Of a DNA stretch of 64,000 bases, positions 7,714 through 15,388 are shown piece after piece. Position numbers and translations under genes: made by a program. Each line of letters starts with the position of its first letter. Within the stretch, counting starts at the first letter, position 1. The notes below the pieces were generated by a model. That model saw nothing but the letters and a program-made list of their open reading frames with translations, was not told the origin of the DNA and did no database searches. The stretch lies in the NCBI GenBank assembly GCA_910585275.1, contig CAJUCW010000011.1, positions 1 through 64,000 on the forward strand. Reading direction: 5' to 3'. This DNA is from an uncultured Muribaculaceae bacterium. GTDB taxonomy: Bacteria > Bacteroidota > Bacteroidia > Bacteroidales > Muribaculaceae.

Positions 7714-7895
7714 CGCAACATCCGATGCGCAACATCCTACGCGCAACATCCGATGCGCAACATCCGATGCGCAACATACGACACGCAACATACGACACGC
7801 AACATCCGATGCGCAACATCCGACGCGCAACATCCGACACGCAACATCCGATGCGCAACATCCGACACGCAACATCCGATGCGCAAGATTCGAAT
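7714..7895. repeat. 14-bp tandem array, about 13 units
   Basis: Twelve contiguous 14-bp units plus a degenerate thirteenth, consensus CGCAACATCCGAYR, start at 7714 and repeat every 14 bases. Variation is confined mostly to positions 9 and 11-14 (GATG, GACA, GACG, TACG). The period is not a multiple of three and the array is open in several frames, so it is not coding. There are no spacers, so it is not CRISPR. It is a minisatellite likely to vary in copy number. Confidence 0.93.
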
Positions 7896-7962
7896 GCGCT
7901 ACGGACGGACTGTAAATTCGAGAGCAAAACAAATGAGTGCCTAGGAGGTGGTAAGCAATAGG

Positions 7963-8060
7963 AGGGTGAGCAAGAAGATGGTAGGGAAGAAGATGATAGG
8001 GAAGAGGGAAGGGGAAGTAAGAGGGGAAGTAAGAGGGGAACGGGTAAGAGTGGGGAAGTC
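7963..8060. repeat. Polypurine tract with short internal repeats
   Basis: Nearly every base on the plus strand is A or G for about 100 bases. Internal duplications include AAGATGGTAGGGAAG next to AAGATGATAGGGAAG and GGGGAAGTAAGA twice in tandem. Such mirror-like purine tracts can adopt triplex DNA; no coding role is seen. Confidence 0.7.
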
Positions 8061-8134
8061 GAGGGTGGCTATGAAAAATGTGAAAAAATATTGCCGGAAT
8101 GTTGTGTTGTTGCCGGATTTTATTGTAAATTTGT

Positions 8135-8194
8135 GCAGTAATCGTAATTGCATGGCAGTAATCGTGATTGCATGGCAATAATCGTAATTACAAA
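8135..8194. repeat. 20-bp tandem repeat, three units
   Basis: Units start at 8135, 8155 and 8175: GCAGTAATCGTAATTGCATG, the same with one change, then a more divergent third. Each unit includes the near-palindromic TAATCGTAATTG. It lies 160 bp upstream of the metallopeptidase gene and could be regulatory. Confidence 0.8.
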
Positions 8195-8353
8195 AAGGAA
8201 TTCTTGAATGGCTGGTTAACAGCTAATGATTTGTGTGTTTGGATTTTATGGACGTTTTTTATGCCTCTTTCAAACGGTTCGGAGGAGTGATGTCCCGGTA
8301 TTCTGAATGGCACAAAGGTTTCGTGTATTATGAACTTATAATGGTTTTATCAA

Positions 8354-9682
8354 ATGATTAATTCTAATCTGACGAGGATTTTTGCCGTGGCTTTGTTGCT
8401 CGGTTCCTCTTGTGGCACAGTGTTCGCAGACGGTGAAGCTTTCACCGGATTTGCAGATGATTTTAATTCCCGCGATGGTTTCGATGGGGAGTGGAGCGTC
8501 ATATATGACGACCGCCCGGGGAATGTGGAGCTTATCGCCGACCCTGACAGCGTCGGCAACCGTTATGTCAGAATATCGTCTGACGGGCGCACTGCCAAGG
8601 GTGTGAAACATAAACTCACAGGGTTGAAGCCTGCCACCCTCTATCGTATAAGCGCGAGGGTCAAAGCCGATTCGGTGTCGGAAGGGCGTGGCGCGGTGTT
8701 GTATGTGAATCCGGAAAACAGCCATGACCAACCGTGGAACGCTTCGGAGTTCGTATATGGTTCCTGCGGATGGAAGCCTGTTTATATGGATTTTATCAGC
8801 GATTTCTCGGGTGATGCGGAAGTGGTGCTTGCTCTCGGTTTTCCGTGGGGCACTTACAACGGCGGGACGGCCAAGGGGACCGTTTGTTGGGACGATGTGA
8901 AGGTTGTGGAAACACCCGCTGATGCCGTTAAAAGGAGGGAAGGAAAACATCTTGCGTTTGTGTTCGACTCCGACAAGGTGACAATCGACGATAGGCAGCT
9001 CGACTCTTGGCTCGGTAAGCTCGACAAGGCCTACGAAAGCTATTCGAAACTCGTGGGCGACGCCCCTTACGACGGCCGCAAAATAACAATCCTGATGACA
9101 CCAGGAATCGAAGCCGGTTACTGGGCGCTCGCGGGCAACCCTATCCTTTGGAACAATCATGTGGATGCCGGGGAGCAGTTCGGCAGAATCGCAAACGAGA
9201 ATGACTGGAACTTCGGAATCCTACATGAAATCGGCCATACATTTTCTGCCGGAAGCATAGGCAAGTCGGGCAACTGGAACTGGAATGACGAGTTGTTTGC
9301 CAACTTCCGGATGTCATACGCTCTGGAAAAGCGTAAGGGAAATGTGGCGCAGGGGAGTGCCATGTATAAAGGGGCGGAAATCAAGAACTATTATAAAACT
9401 TTCTACGAAAATACCCTCGGGAAGGGTAAGGCTACTGACAATGGCGATGCCTTGCATTACACCTTCCTGCGCATTAAAGATAAATATGGGTGGAAAGTAT
9501 ATGAGAAGGCGTTCAGAAGTTTATACGGGCTCGGTGATAACGATATAGCCGCCGATGCATCAGGGTTTGACAAATTTATGTTTTTCCTGAAGCATGTGTC
9601 GGATGCCGCCGGGGAGGACGTGGTGGCCGCTACTTACACCGAAGAGGAAATCAGGTTAATAAAAGAAGGAATGGGGAATTGA
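8354..9682 (+). CDS. Secreted M60-like zinc metallopeptidase with N-terminal carbohydrate-binding-like domain
   Basis: A 442-residue exported protein. The N-terminal signal peptide (about residues 1-25, ending VFA-DG) includes a Cys at residue 20, so a lipoprotein is possible but the lipobox is poor. Residues about 30-187 look like a jelly-roll carbohydrate-binding or CIMR-like module, as found on extracellular glycan-active enzymes. Residues about 198-442 carry a gluzincin active site: HEIGH at 291-295 and a downstream glutamate E313 in NDELFANF, matching HExxH(8-28)E of the M60/enhancin group that cleaves mucin-type glycoproteins. Substrate is inferred from family. It stands alone, followed by a terminator and convergent rnhB. 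Confidence 0.75.
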   Translation: MINSNLTRIFAVALLLGSSCGTVFADGEAFTGFADDFNSRDGFDGEWSVIYDDRPGNVELIADPDSVGNRYVRISSDGRTAKGVKHKLTGLKPATLYRISARVKADSVSEGRGAVLYVNPENSHDQPWNASEFVYGSCGWKPVYMDFISDFSGDAEVVLALGFPWGTYNGGTAKGTVCWDDVKVVETPADAVKRREGKHLAFVFDSDKVTIDDRQLDSWLGKLDKAYESYSKLVGDAPYDGRKITILMTPGIEAGYWALAGNPILWNNHVDAGEQFGRIANENDWNFGILHEIGHTFSAGSIGKSGNWNWNDELFANFRMSYALEKRKGNVAQGSAMYKGAEIKNYYKTFYENTLGKGKATDNGDALHYTFLRIKDKYGWKVYEKAFRSLYGLGDNDIAADASGFDKFMFFLKHVSDAAGEDVVAATYTEEEIRLIKEGMGN

Positions 9683-9720
9683 CGCCCTGTTCTGATGGTT
9701 GGATAAAGGCTTCGGTATTG

Positions 9721-9751
9721 TCTCGGCAGGGATGGTGCCGGAGTCTTTTTT
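9721..9751 (+). terminator. Terminator after the metallopeptidase gene
   Basis: CTCGGCA and TGCCGGAG around 9722-9743 form an imperfect stem followed by TCTTTTTT, 40 bp after the stop codon at 9682. It slightly overlaps the 3' end of convergent rnhB. Confidence 0.5.
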
Positions 9752-10418
9752 AGGTGAGGCGGAAGGAGAGGCGGTGGAGGGGGGTGACGCCGAGCTTGGC
9801 TATGGCGGCGCGATGCGCTTTGGTGGGGTAGCCTTTGTTGTCTTCCCAACCGTAGCCGGGGTATTCTTTTGCGAGACGGTCCATCAGTTCGTCACGGTGG
9901 GTCTTGGCAAGAATCGAGGCGGCGGCTATCGACATGTAGGTGGCATCGCCTTTTATCACCGTCGTGTGTGGAATGATTACACCGTCCATCATTTCGGATT
10001 CATCGGGAGCGGCAAAGCCGTCGGGTTTTCCCGATTCTGCGTTGCCGTCTGCGGATGACGGCGTATGCGAGACATAGGGCTTGAAACGGTTGCCGTCAAC
10101 GAGTATATGCTGCGGGCGAATCGAAAGGCGGTCGAGTGCGCGTTGCATTCCGGCGATCGAGGCGTTGAGTATGTTTATGCGGTCGATTTCTTCGGCCTCC
10201 ACCATCACCACCGCCCATGCCAGAGCGTTCTGTTCGATGTAGGGTCGTAGCTGCTCCCTTTTCTTCTCGGTGAGTTGTTTGCTGTCGTTGAGTTCCGGGC
10301 ATTCAAACCCCGGAGGGAGGATTACCGCGGCACAGCTAACGGGCCCGCACAGACATCCTCGGCCGGCTTCATCGCAGCCGGCTTCTATGATTCCGGGATA
10401 TAAGTACGGTTTGAGCAC
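9750..10418 (-). CDS. rnhB: Ribonuclease HII
   Basis: A 222-residue RNase HII that cleaves RNA in RNA-DNA hybrids and single ribonucleotides in DNA. The family signature GCDEAGRG (residues 14-21, catalytic D16 and E17), the LVDGN segment near residue 106 and the KGDA.YMSIAAASILAK block with the last catalytic aspartate region are all present. Between residues about 114 and 145 there is an extra Ser/Asp/Glu-rich stretch not usual for this family, so this homologue has an inserted loop. It lies 5 bp after the polyprenyl synthase gene and is probably co-transcribed with it. Confidence 0.96.
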   Translation of the reverse strand: MLKPYLYPGIIEAGCDEAGRGCLCGPVSCAAVILPPGFECPELNDSKQLTEKKREQLRPYIEQNALAWAVVMVEAEEIDRINILNASIAGMQRALDRLSIRPQHILVDGNRFKPYVSHTPSSADGNAESGKPDGFAAPDESEMMDGVIIPHTTVIKGDATYMSIAAASILAKTHRDELMDRLAKEYPGYGWEDNKGYPTKAHRAAIAKLGVTPLHRLSFRLT

Positions 10419-10423
10419 GGAAT

Positions 10424-11398
10424 TTACTTGTTGCGAGAGATGATGAAATCGAATATGTCGAGAAACGATTGTTTCCAGCTGCTGTCGGGATAAGCGTCAA
10501 GGAGCCGTTCCCCTTCCTTCTCCATTTCGCGCATACGTGAGTAGGCATATTCTATTCCGCCGTGCCTTCTCGCGAAGTCAATCAAAGTGGCGATTTCCCC
10601 GTTGTCGAGGTTGCCGCGTTTCAGAAGTTCCTTCATCGGCAGAGCTTCCTCTTCGGGGGCGGTGTTGAGGGCGTAGAGAAGCGGAAGTGTCACTTTCCCC
10701 TCGCGAAGGTCGTTGCCGGTGGGCTTACCGATTTGTTGGTTGTCGAAATAATCGAAAATGTCGTCTTTTATCTGGAAGCAAAGTCCGAAAAGTTCGGCAA
10801 ACTCCACGAGCGGCGCATATTCCTCCGGGGACGCTCCTGCAGCCTCGGCCCCCATCTTCACGCAGTTGATGAAAAGGGATGCCGTTTTCTGGCGTATCAT
10901 AGAGAAATAGCTTTCTTCGTCGAAGTGGTGCTCGCGGGCATTGCAAATCTGGTCGATTTCACCGAGCGAGAGTTCCTTGCCGAGGTCGGAGAGTGCGGAG
11001 ATGATTGCAATGTTGTTGGTTCGTATCCCGGCGGCAAGGGCGTTGGATACGAAATAGTCTCCTACGAGCACCGCAATATGGTTGCCCCATTCGCTGTTGA
11101 TGGTTGCCCTTCCCCTGCGGAGGGAAGTCTCGTCAACCACGTCGTCGTGTATTAGCGAAGCATTGTGGAGCATCTCCAGCGCGGCTCCGGCGTGAAGCAC
11201 ATGGTCGTTGACATTGCCGAATATACCTGCACTGAGAATCACCATTATAGGTCTCACCTGTTTCCCTTTGGAAAGGAGATAGGTTGTCACCACCCGGTTC
11301 ATCAGTTCGTTGGGTGTATAAAGCGACTGCCGGATGATGGCGTTCATTTCCGCCAGCTCCTTCCGGAGTCTGTTTTGTATTACGGTGAGTTGGTCCAT
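10424..11398 (-). CDS. ispB: Polyprenyl diphosphate synthase (octaprenyl/solanesyl type)
   Basis: A trans-isoprenyl diphosphate synthase that builds the side chain of quinones from farnesyl diphosphate and IPP. Both aspartate-rich motifs are present: DDVVD at residues 85-89 and DDIFD at 212-216, together with the RRGRATIN segment. The 324-residue length fits the long-chain class; chain length cannot be read from sequence. The ATG at 11398 is preferred over a TTG two codons upstream. A TAnnTTTG-type -7 box (TAAATTTG, 11413-11420) sits 15 bp upstream. Confidence 0.92.
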   Translation of the reverse strand: MDQLTVIQNRLRKELAEMNAIIRQSLYTPNELMNRVVTTYLLSKGKQVRPIMVILSAGIFGNVNDHVLHAGAALEMLHNASLIHDDVVDETSLRRGRATINSEWGNHIAVLVGDYFVSNALAAGIRTNNIAIISALSDLGKELSLGEIDQICNAREHHFDEESYFSMIRQKTASLFINCVKMGAEAAGASPEEYAPLVEFAELFGLCFQIKDDIFDYFDNQQIGKPTGNDLREGKVTLPLLYALNTAPEEEALPMKELLKRGNLDNGEIATLIDFARRHGGIEYAYSRMREMEKEGERLLDAYPDSSWKQSFLDIFDFIISRNK

Positions 11399-11412
11399 AT
11401 TCAAATTCAGTG

Positions 11413-11420
11413 CAAATTTA
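11413..11420 (-). promoter_or_regulatory. -7 promoter element for ispB-rnhB
   Basis: Minus-strand TAAATTTG matches the Bacteroidota TAnnTTTG box. The predicted start of transcription lies about 8 bp before the ispB ATG. Confidence 0.5.
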
Positions 11421-11488
11421 ATAAATTCTCCCCAATCACCGTACCTTATAAGGATTAAATTATTAATTTAGCGGAAAAATTAGCACAG

Positions 11489-14251
11489 ATGAATGAAAAA
11501 CGCCTTTTCCTACTCGACGCATACGCGCTGATTTTTCGCGCCTACTATGCCTTGATAAAGATGCCACGCCTCACCCAGGGAGGCTTCAACACTTCTGCCA
11601 TTTTCGGGTTTGTCAACACTCTCGAAGAGGTGCTCCGCAAGGAGCGGCCCACCCACATCGCCGTGTGTTTCGACCCTCAGGGGCCGACGTTCCGGAGCGA
11701 AGCCGATTCCGCCTATAAGGCCCAGAGGGAATCCACGCCCGAGGATATAAAGCTTTCCATCCCTATAATAAAGGAGATAATAAGCGCCTATAATATCCCC
11801 ATCCTTGAAGTGGCCGGGTTCGAAGCCGACGACGTAATCGGCACAATGGCGAAACTTGCGGAAAAAGAGGGGTTCACCACTTATATGATGACCCCCGACA
11901 AGGATTTCGGACAGTTGGTTAGCCCGGACGTAATCCAATATAAGCCGGCCTACCGAGGCCAGGATTTCGAACTGCGGGGAGAGGAAGAGGTGTGTGCCCG
12001 CTATGGGCTGCAACGCACATCGCAGGTGATTGACCTCCTTGCGCTGATGGGAGATAAGGTTGACAACATCCCCGGCTGTCCGGGAGTTGGGGAGAAGACG
12101 GCTGTGAAACTTATCCAGGATTTTGGAAGCGTTGACCAGCTTCTCCAACGCACCGGGGAACTGAAGGGGGCGTTGAAGAAAAAGATAGAGGAAAACGCGC
12201 AGCAAATCCGCGATTCTTATTTCCTTGCCACGATACGCACCGACGTGCCCATTGCCACCACCCCAGACGACCTTGTCAGGAAGCCGGAAGACCGCGACAA
12301 ACTGTTCGCCATTTTCAAAGAACTGGAATTCAAGTCGCTTAAAGACCGTGTGGTGAAACGTCTGGAAGGAGACAAACCGAAAGAGCCGAAGAGCGATTTC
12401 CCGACATCGCTTTTCGATATTCCCGACAGCGACGACAATGCTCCTTCCCTTGAAATCCAGTCGGCGGCCACGAATCCGCTTGAATGGAAGATGGTGAAAA
12501 GCATGGAAGAGGCAGACGGCCTGCAGAAGAAGCTTCTTGAAGCCGACAGGTGCGGTATATGCATCGTGGCCGACGGCGAAAACGACATGACCGCCATATT
12601 CAAAGGTGTGGCCATAGCCTTTTCGGAAAAGGAGGCTGCATACGTGCCCGCTTCGTTTGCCGACGGAGTGGCGATGGCTCTTGACGTCATGGCACGCAAA
12701 GATATCAAAAAGGTGACATCGCAGGCAAAGCGCGACTATGTAATCGCCCACCGTCTCCGCAACGACGATGTGCCCTCCCTCGTGAACTACTACGACATAG
12801 CCATAGCCCATTATCTTTTGCAACCCGAGATGCGGCATTCCGTAGATACACTGTCGTCTCTTTATCTCGGCTATTCCTGTCTGCCGGAGCCGGTTTTCAT
12901 GGCGAAGAAGGGGAGCAAGACCCCGGCTTCCACCATGGAGGATATTGCCCGGTGGGCCTGCGAACAGGCTATGGTGGTGATGCGTCTTGAGGCGCCGCTT
13001 TCAAAAGAAATAGCGGGAGAGGGAATGGAAACGCTTCTCGACGACGTGGAACTTCCCCTTTCAACCGTGCTTGCCGAAATGGAAATCACAGGAGTGCGTA
13101 TCGACGTCAATACCCTTGACGAGGCTGCCAAAGACCTTGAAAGCCGCCTCGGAGGGATAGAGAAAGAGATTTACGAACTCGCCGGAGAGGAATTCAACGT
13201 CGGGTCGCCGGCGAAAGTAGGGGATATTCTTTTCGATAAGCTTCAGCTCGACCCGAAGGCAAAGAAAACGAAGACCGGCCAATACTCCACCAGCGAGGAT
13301 GTGCTTGAGAAGGTGGCTCACAAGAATCCCATCGTAGGGAAGATTCTCGAATACCGTCAGCTGAAAAAACTTCTCAACACCTATCTCACCGCCCTTCCCG
13401 CCGCCATAAATCCCGCCACCGGGAAGGTGCATACGGTCTATAACCAGACTATCACCGCCACGGGGCGCATTTCTTCCTCGTCGCCCAATCTGCAGAACAT
13501 TCCTGTCAGGGAGGAACTCGGACGTGAAATCAGGCGCGCCTTCATCGCCGACGAAGGCCACATGTTCCTGTCGGCCGATTATTCCCAGATAGAATTGCGT
13601 CTTGTGGCCGATTTCGCGGGAGATGAGACTATGCTCGATGCATTCCGCAACGACGACGACATCCACGCCATCACCGCCGCCAAAATATATCACAAGAACC
13701 TCGACGAAGTCACCGCCGACGAGCGGAGGCACGCCAAGACCGCCAATTTCGGAATCCTCTACGGCATATCGGCATTCGGACTTGCCTCGCGTCTCGGAAT
13801 ACCGCGCGGAGAGGCGAAAGACCTTATCGACAATTATTTCGCCACGTTTCCCACCATTCACAAGTATATGAGCGATGCGGTGGAGGATGCCAGGGAACAT
13901 GGTTTCGTGTCAACCAAGATGGGGCGTAAACGCCGTTTGCCCGACATCAACAGTAAGAATCCTGTGGTGAGAGGGTATGCCGAGAGAAATGCCATCAATG
14001 CCCCGATTCAAGGAAGCGCGGCCGACATCATAAAAGTGGCGATGGTTGAAATCTTTGGAAAAATGCGTGATGTAGGGCTGAAATCGAAGATGACCATGCA
14101 GGTGCATGACGAATTGAATTTCGACGTAGTGCCTGATGAATTGCCCACGCTTCAGAAAATAGTGACCGAAGGGATGGAAGGCGCCTACAGCGGCAGGGTG
14201 AGACTGACAGCCTCAAGCGGAGTCGCCGCCAACTGGCTCGACGCCCATTGA
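11489..14251 (+). CDS. polA: DNA polymerase I, proofreading site apparently lost
   Basis: A 920-residue family A polymerase used in repair and Okazaki-fragment processing. Residues 1-290 form the 5' nuclease (LLDAYALIFRAYYAL, FEADDVIGTMA, VDNIPGCPGVGEKTA). Residues about 330-510 are the 3'-5' exonuclease fold, and 540-920 the polymerase, with FLSADYSQIELR, the RRHAKTANFGILYG O-helix and VHDE near the end. In the exonuclease domain the Y-x-x-x-D motif is W489-ACE-Q493, and the DxE motif region reads CGICIVADGEND, so three expected acidic or Tyr ligands are absent by ungapped alignment; D416 is kept. It is probably a non-proofreading Pol I. The gene faces ispB divergently. Confidence 0.96.
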   Translation: MNEKRLFLLDAYALIFRAYYALIKMPRLTQGGFNTSAIFGFVNTLEEVLRKERPTHIAVCFDPQGPTFRSEADSAYKAQRESTPEDIKLSIPIIKEIISAYNIPILEVAGFEADDVIGTMAKLAEKEGFTTYMMTPDKDFGQLVSPDVIQYKPAYRGQDFELRGEEEVCARYGLQRTSQVIDLLALMGDKVDNIPGCPGVGEKTAVKLIQDFGSVDQLLQRTGELKGALKKKIEENAQQIRDSYFLATIRTDVPIATTPDDLVRKPEDRDKLFAIFKELEFKSLKDRVVKRLEGDKPKEPKSDFPTSLFDIPDSDDNAPSLEIQSAATNPLEWKMVKSMEEADGLQKKLLEADRCGICIVADGENDMTAIFKGVAIAFSEKEAAYVPASFADGVAMALDVMARKDIKKVTSQAKRDYVIAHRLRNDDVPSLVNYYDIAIAHYLLQPEMRHSVDTLSSLYLGYSCLPEPVFMAKKGSKTPASTMEDIARWACEQAMVVMRLEAPLSKEIAGEGMETLLDDVELPLSTVLAEMEITGVRIDVNTLDEAAKDLESRLGGIEKEIYELAGEEFNVGSPAKVGDILFDKLQLDPKAKKTKTGQYSTSEDVLEKVAHKNPIVGKILEYRQLKKLLNTYLTALPAAINPATGKVHTVYNQTITATGRISSSSPNLQNIPVREELGREIRRAFIADEGHMFLSADYSQIELRLVADFAGDETMLDAFRNDDDIHAITAAKIYHKNLDEVTADERRHAKTANFGILYGISAFGLASRLGIPRGEAKDLIDNYFATFPTIHKYMSDAVEDAREHGFVSTKMGRKRRLPDINSKNPVVRGYAERNAINAPIQGSAADIIKVAMVEIFGKMRDVGLKSKMTMQVHDELNFDVVPDELPTLQKIVTEGMEGAYSGRVRLTASSGVAANWLDAH

Positions 14252-14265
14252 TTCGACCGCTCTTT

Positions 14266-15360
14266 TTAACCTTTGTAGATATTGTCGAGGCGGCTGATGA
14301 AATGAGACCATGAAAGCGAATCGCGGAACGTGGCGAAAGCCCGTTCCCCCATTCGCGCACGGAGTTCGGCGTCGGTGGCAAGTTTTCGCATGGCGTCGGC
14401 AAGGGCGCCGGTGTTGGCGGGAGGTATGAGAAACCCTTCCCTGCCGTCGGTGAGATATTCCGGCTGCGCGCCGCTCGACGAGCATATAAGAGGTTTGCCG
14501 CAAGCCATATATTCTATGTTGGCAAGGCCGAAAGCCTCTTCCACAGAAGATGGAAGCACTCCGAAATCGCATTCTGCAATCATTTCGAGCGGAGTGTCGG
14601 AGTGCTTTCTCCAATCAATCATATCCATTACGCCCCGGGTGATGGCCCTGCGCCTTATTTTATCGACGTAATCCGGGGTGCCGCTCCCCACCATTTTCAG
14701 TCGCATTCTGGAGCCCTTGAGCATAGACATCGCGTCTATGAGGGTCTCTATGCCTTTGCCCGGTACGAGCGGACCGTGGAACATGGCTGCCACTGGTCCC
14801 TTCTCTGTCTTGACCGAAGGAGCGTCAACCGAAATATTCAGGCTGTTGTGAATCACTTCCACTTTCTCTTTCGAAAACGGGAGTTCCCGGCCATGCCATG
14901 TAGAAAGGAAACGGTCTGCAGCCAATCTCGACACGAAAATCATTTTGTCGAGATTGCGGTAAATGCGCCGGAAGAGCCAGGAATCGAGCCCTTTCTTCAC
15001 TTTATGCCTTGTCATGACCACCTTCACGTCTTTTCTGCCGGCGAGTTTGCGGGCAAGCAGGGCTGTGAAAGCGTTTCTGAATCCATGTGCATGAATAACT
15101 ACCGAATGGGCCGGGAGAGGTTTAATGAATTTCGAGAGTACTTTTGCGGAACCGAAATCGAACACCCCCCAGAAGGGAGCATGCAGCAAATTGACACCCT
15201 CTTTTTGAAAGAGAGTGTCAACGGCTTTTGCATCACGGGTGACAGCGGACACGTTCCACCCTTTGTGAATATAATACTTGCAGATGTCGAGGGCGTATCG
15301 TGCCACGCCTCCCCAACGGTTGTCGGTAACGATATGAATCAGATTACCCTTTTCTGTCAT
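14266..15360 (-). CDS. GT4-type glycosyltransferase
   Basis: A 364-residue GT-B glycosyltransferase. It starts LIHIVTDNRWGGVARYALDI, the acceptor-side Rossmann domain typical of GT4, and has a C-terminal donor domain with GPLVPGKGIETLIDAM (about 197-212) and the E-x7-E region EAFGLANIEYMACGKPLICS (about 269-288). Such enzymes add a sugar to a lipid or polysaccharide intermediate at the cytoplasmic membrane face. Neither donor nor acceptor can be inferred. It converges with polA (14-bp gap) and lies 28 bp after the alanine-dehydrogenase-like gene. Confidence 0.9.
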   Translation of the reverse strand: MTEKGNLIHIVTDNRWGGVARYALDICKYYIHKGWNVSAVTRDAKAVDTLFQKEGVNLLHAPFWGVFDFGSAKVLSKFIKPLPAHSVVIHAHGFRNAFTALLARKLAGRKDVKVVMTRHKVKKGLDSWLFRRIYRNLDKMIFVSRLAADRFLSTWHGRELPFSKEKVEVIHNSLNISVDAPSVKTEKGPVAAMFHGPLVPGKGIETLIDAMSMLKGSRMRLKMVGSGTPDYVDKIRRRAITRGVMDMIDWRKHSDTPLEMIAECDFGVLPSSVEEAFGLANIEYMACGKPLICSSSGAQPEYLTDGREGFLIPPANTGALADAMRKLATDAELRARMGERAFATFRDSLSWSHFISRLDNIYKG

Positions 15361-15388
15361 CGGGAACTACAGGAATGGGTGTGGCGTT

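Larger units (their letters stand above)
7548..8353. other. 806-bp repeat-rich intergenic region
   Basis: There is no gene here. The several overlapping open frames across 7650-8178 on both strands arise because the tandem repeats and the purine-only tract lack stop codons. The region contains a 14-bp array (7714-7895), a purine-rich tract (7963-8060) and a 20-bp triplet (8135-8194), detailed separately. Confidence 0.8.

Noticed and set aside
7714..7895. CRISPR array
   Set aside because: Units are directly contiguous with no unique spacers, and no cas genes are present.
7650..8178. Several overlapping open frames on both strands
   Set aside because: They are produced by the stop-free 14-bp array and polypurine tract; the period is not a multiple of three and no family is recognisable.
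11510..12838. 442-codon leftward frame inside polA
   Set aside because: Lies fully opposite conserved polA domains; composition is that of an antisense shadow.
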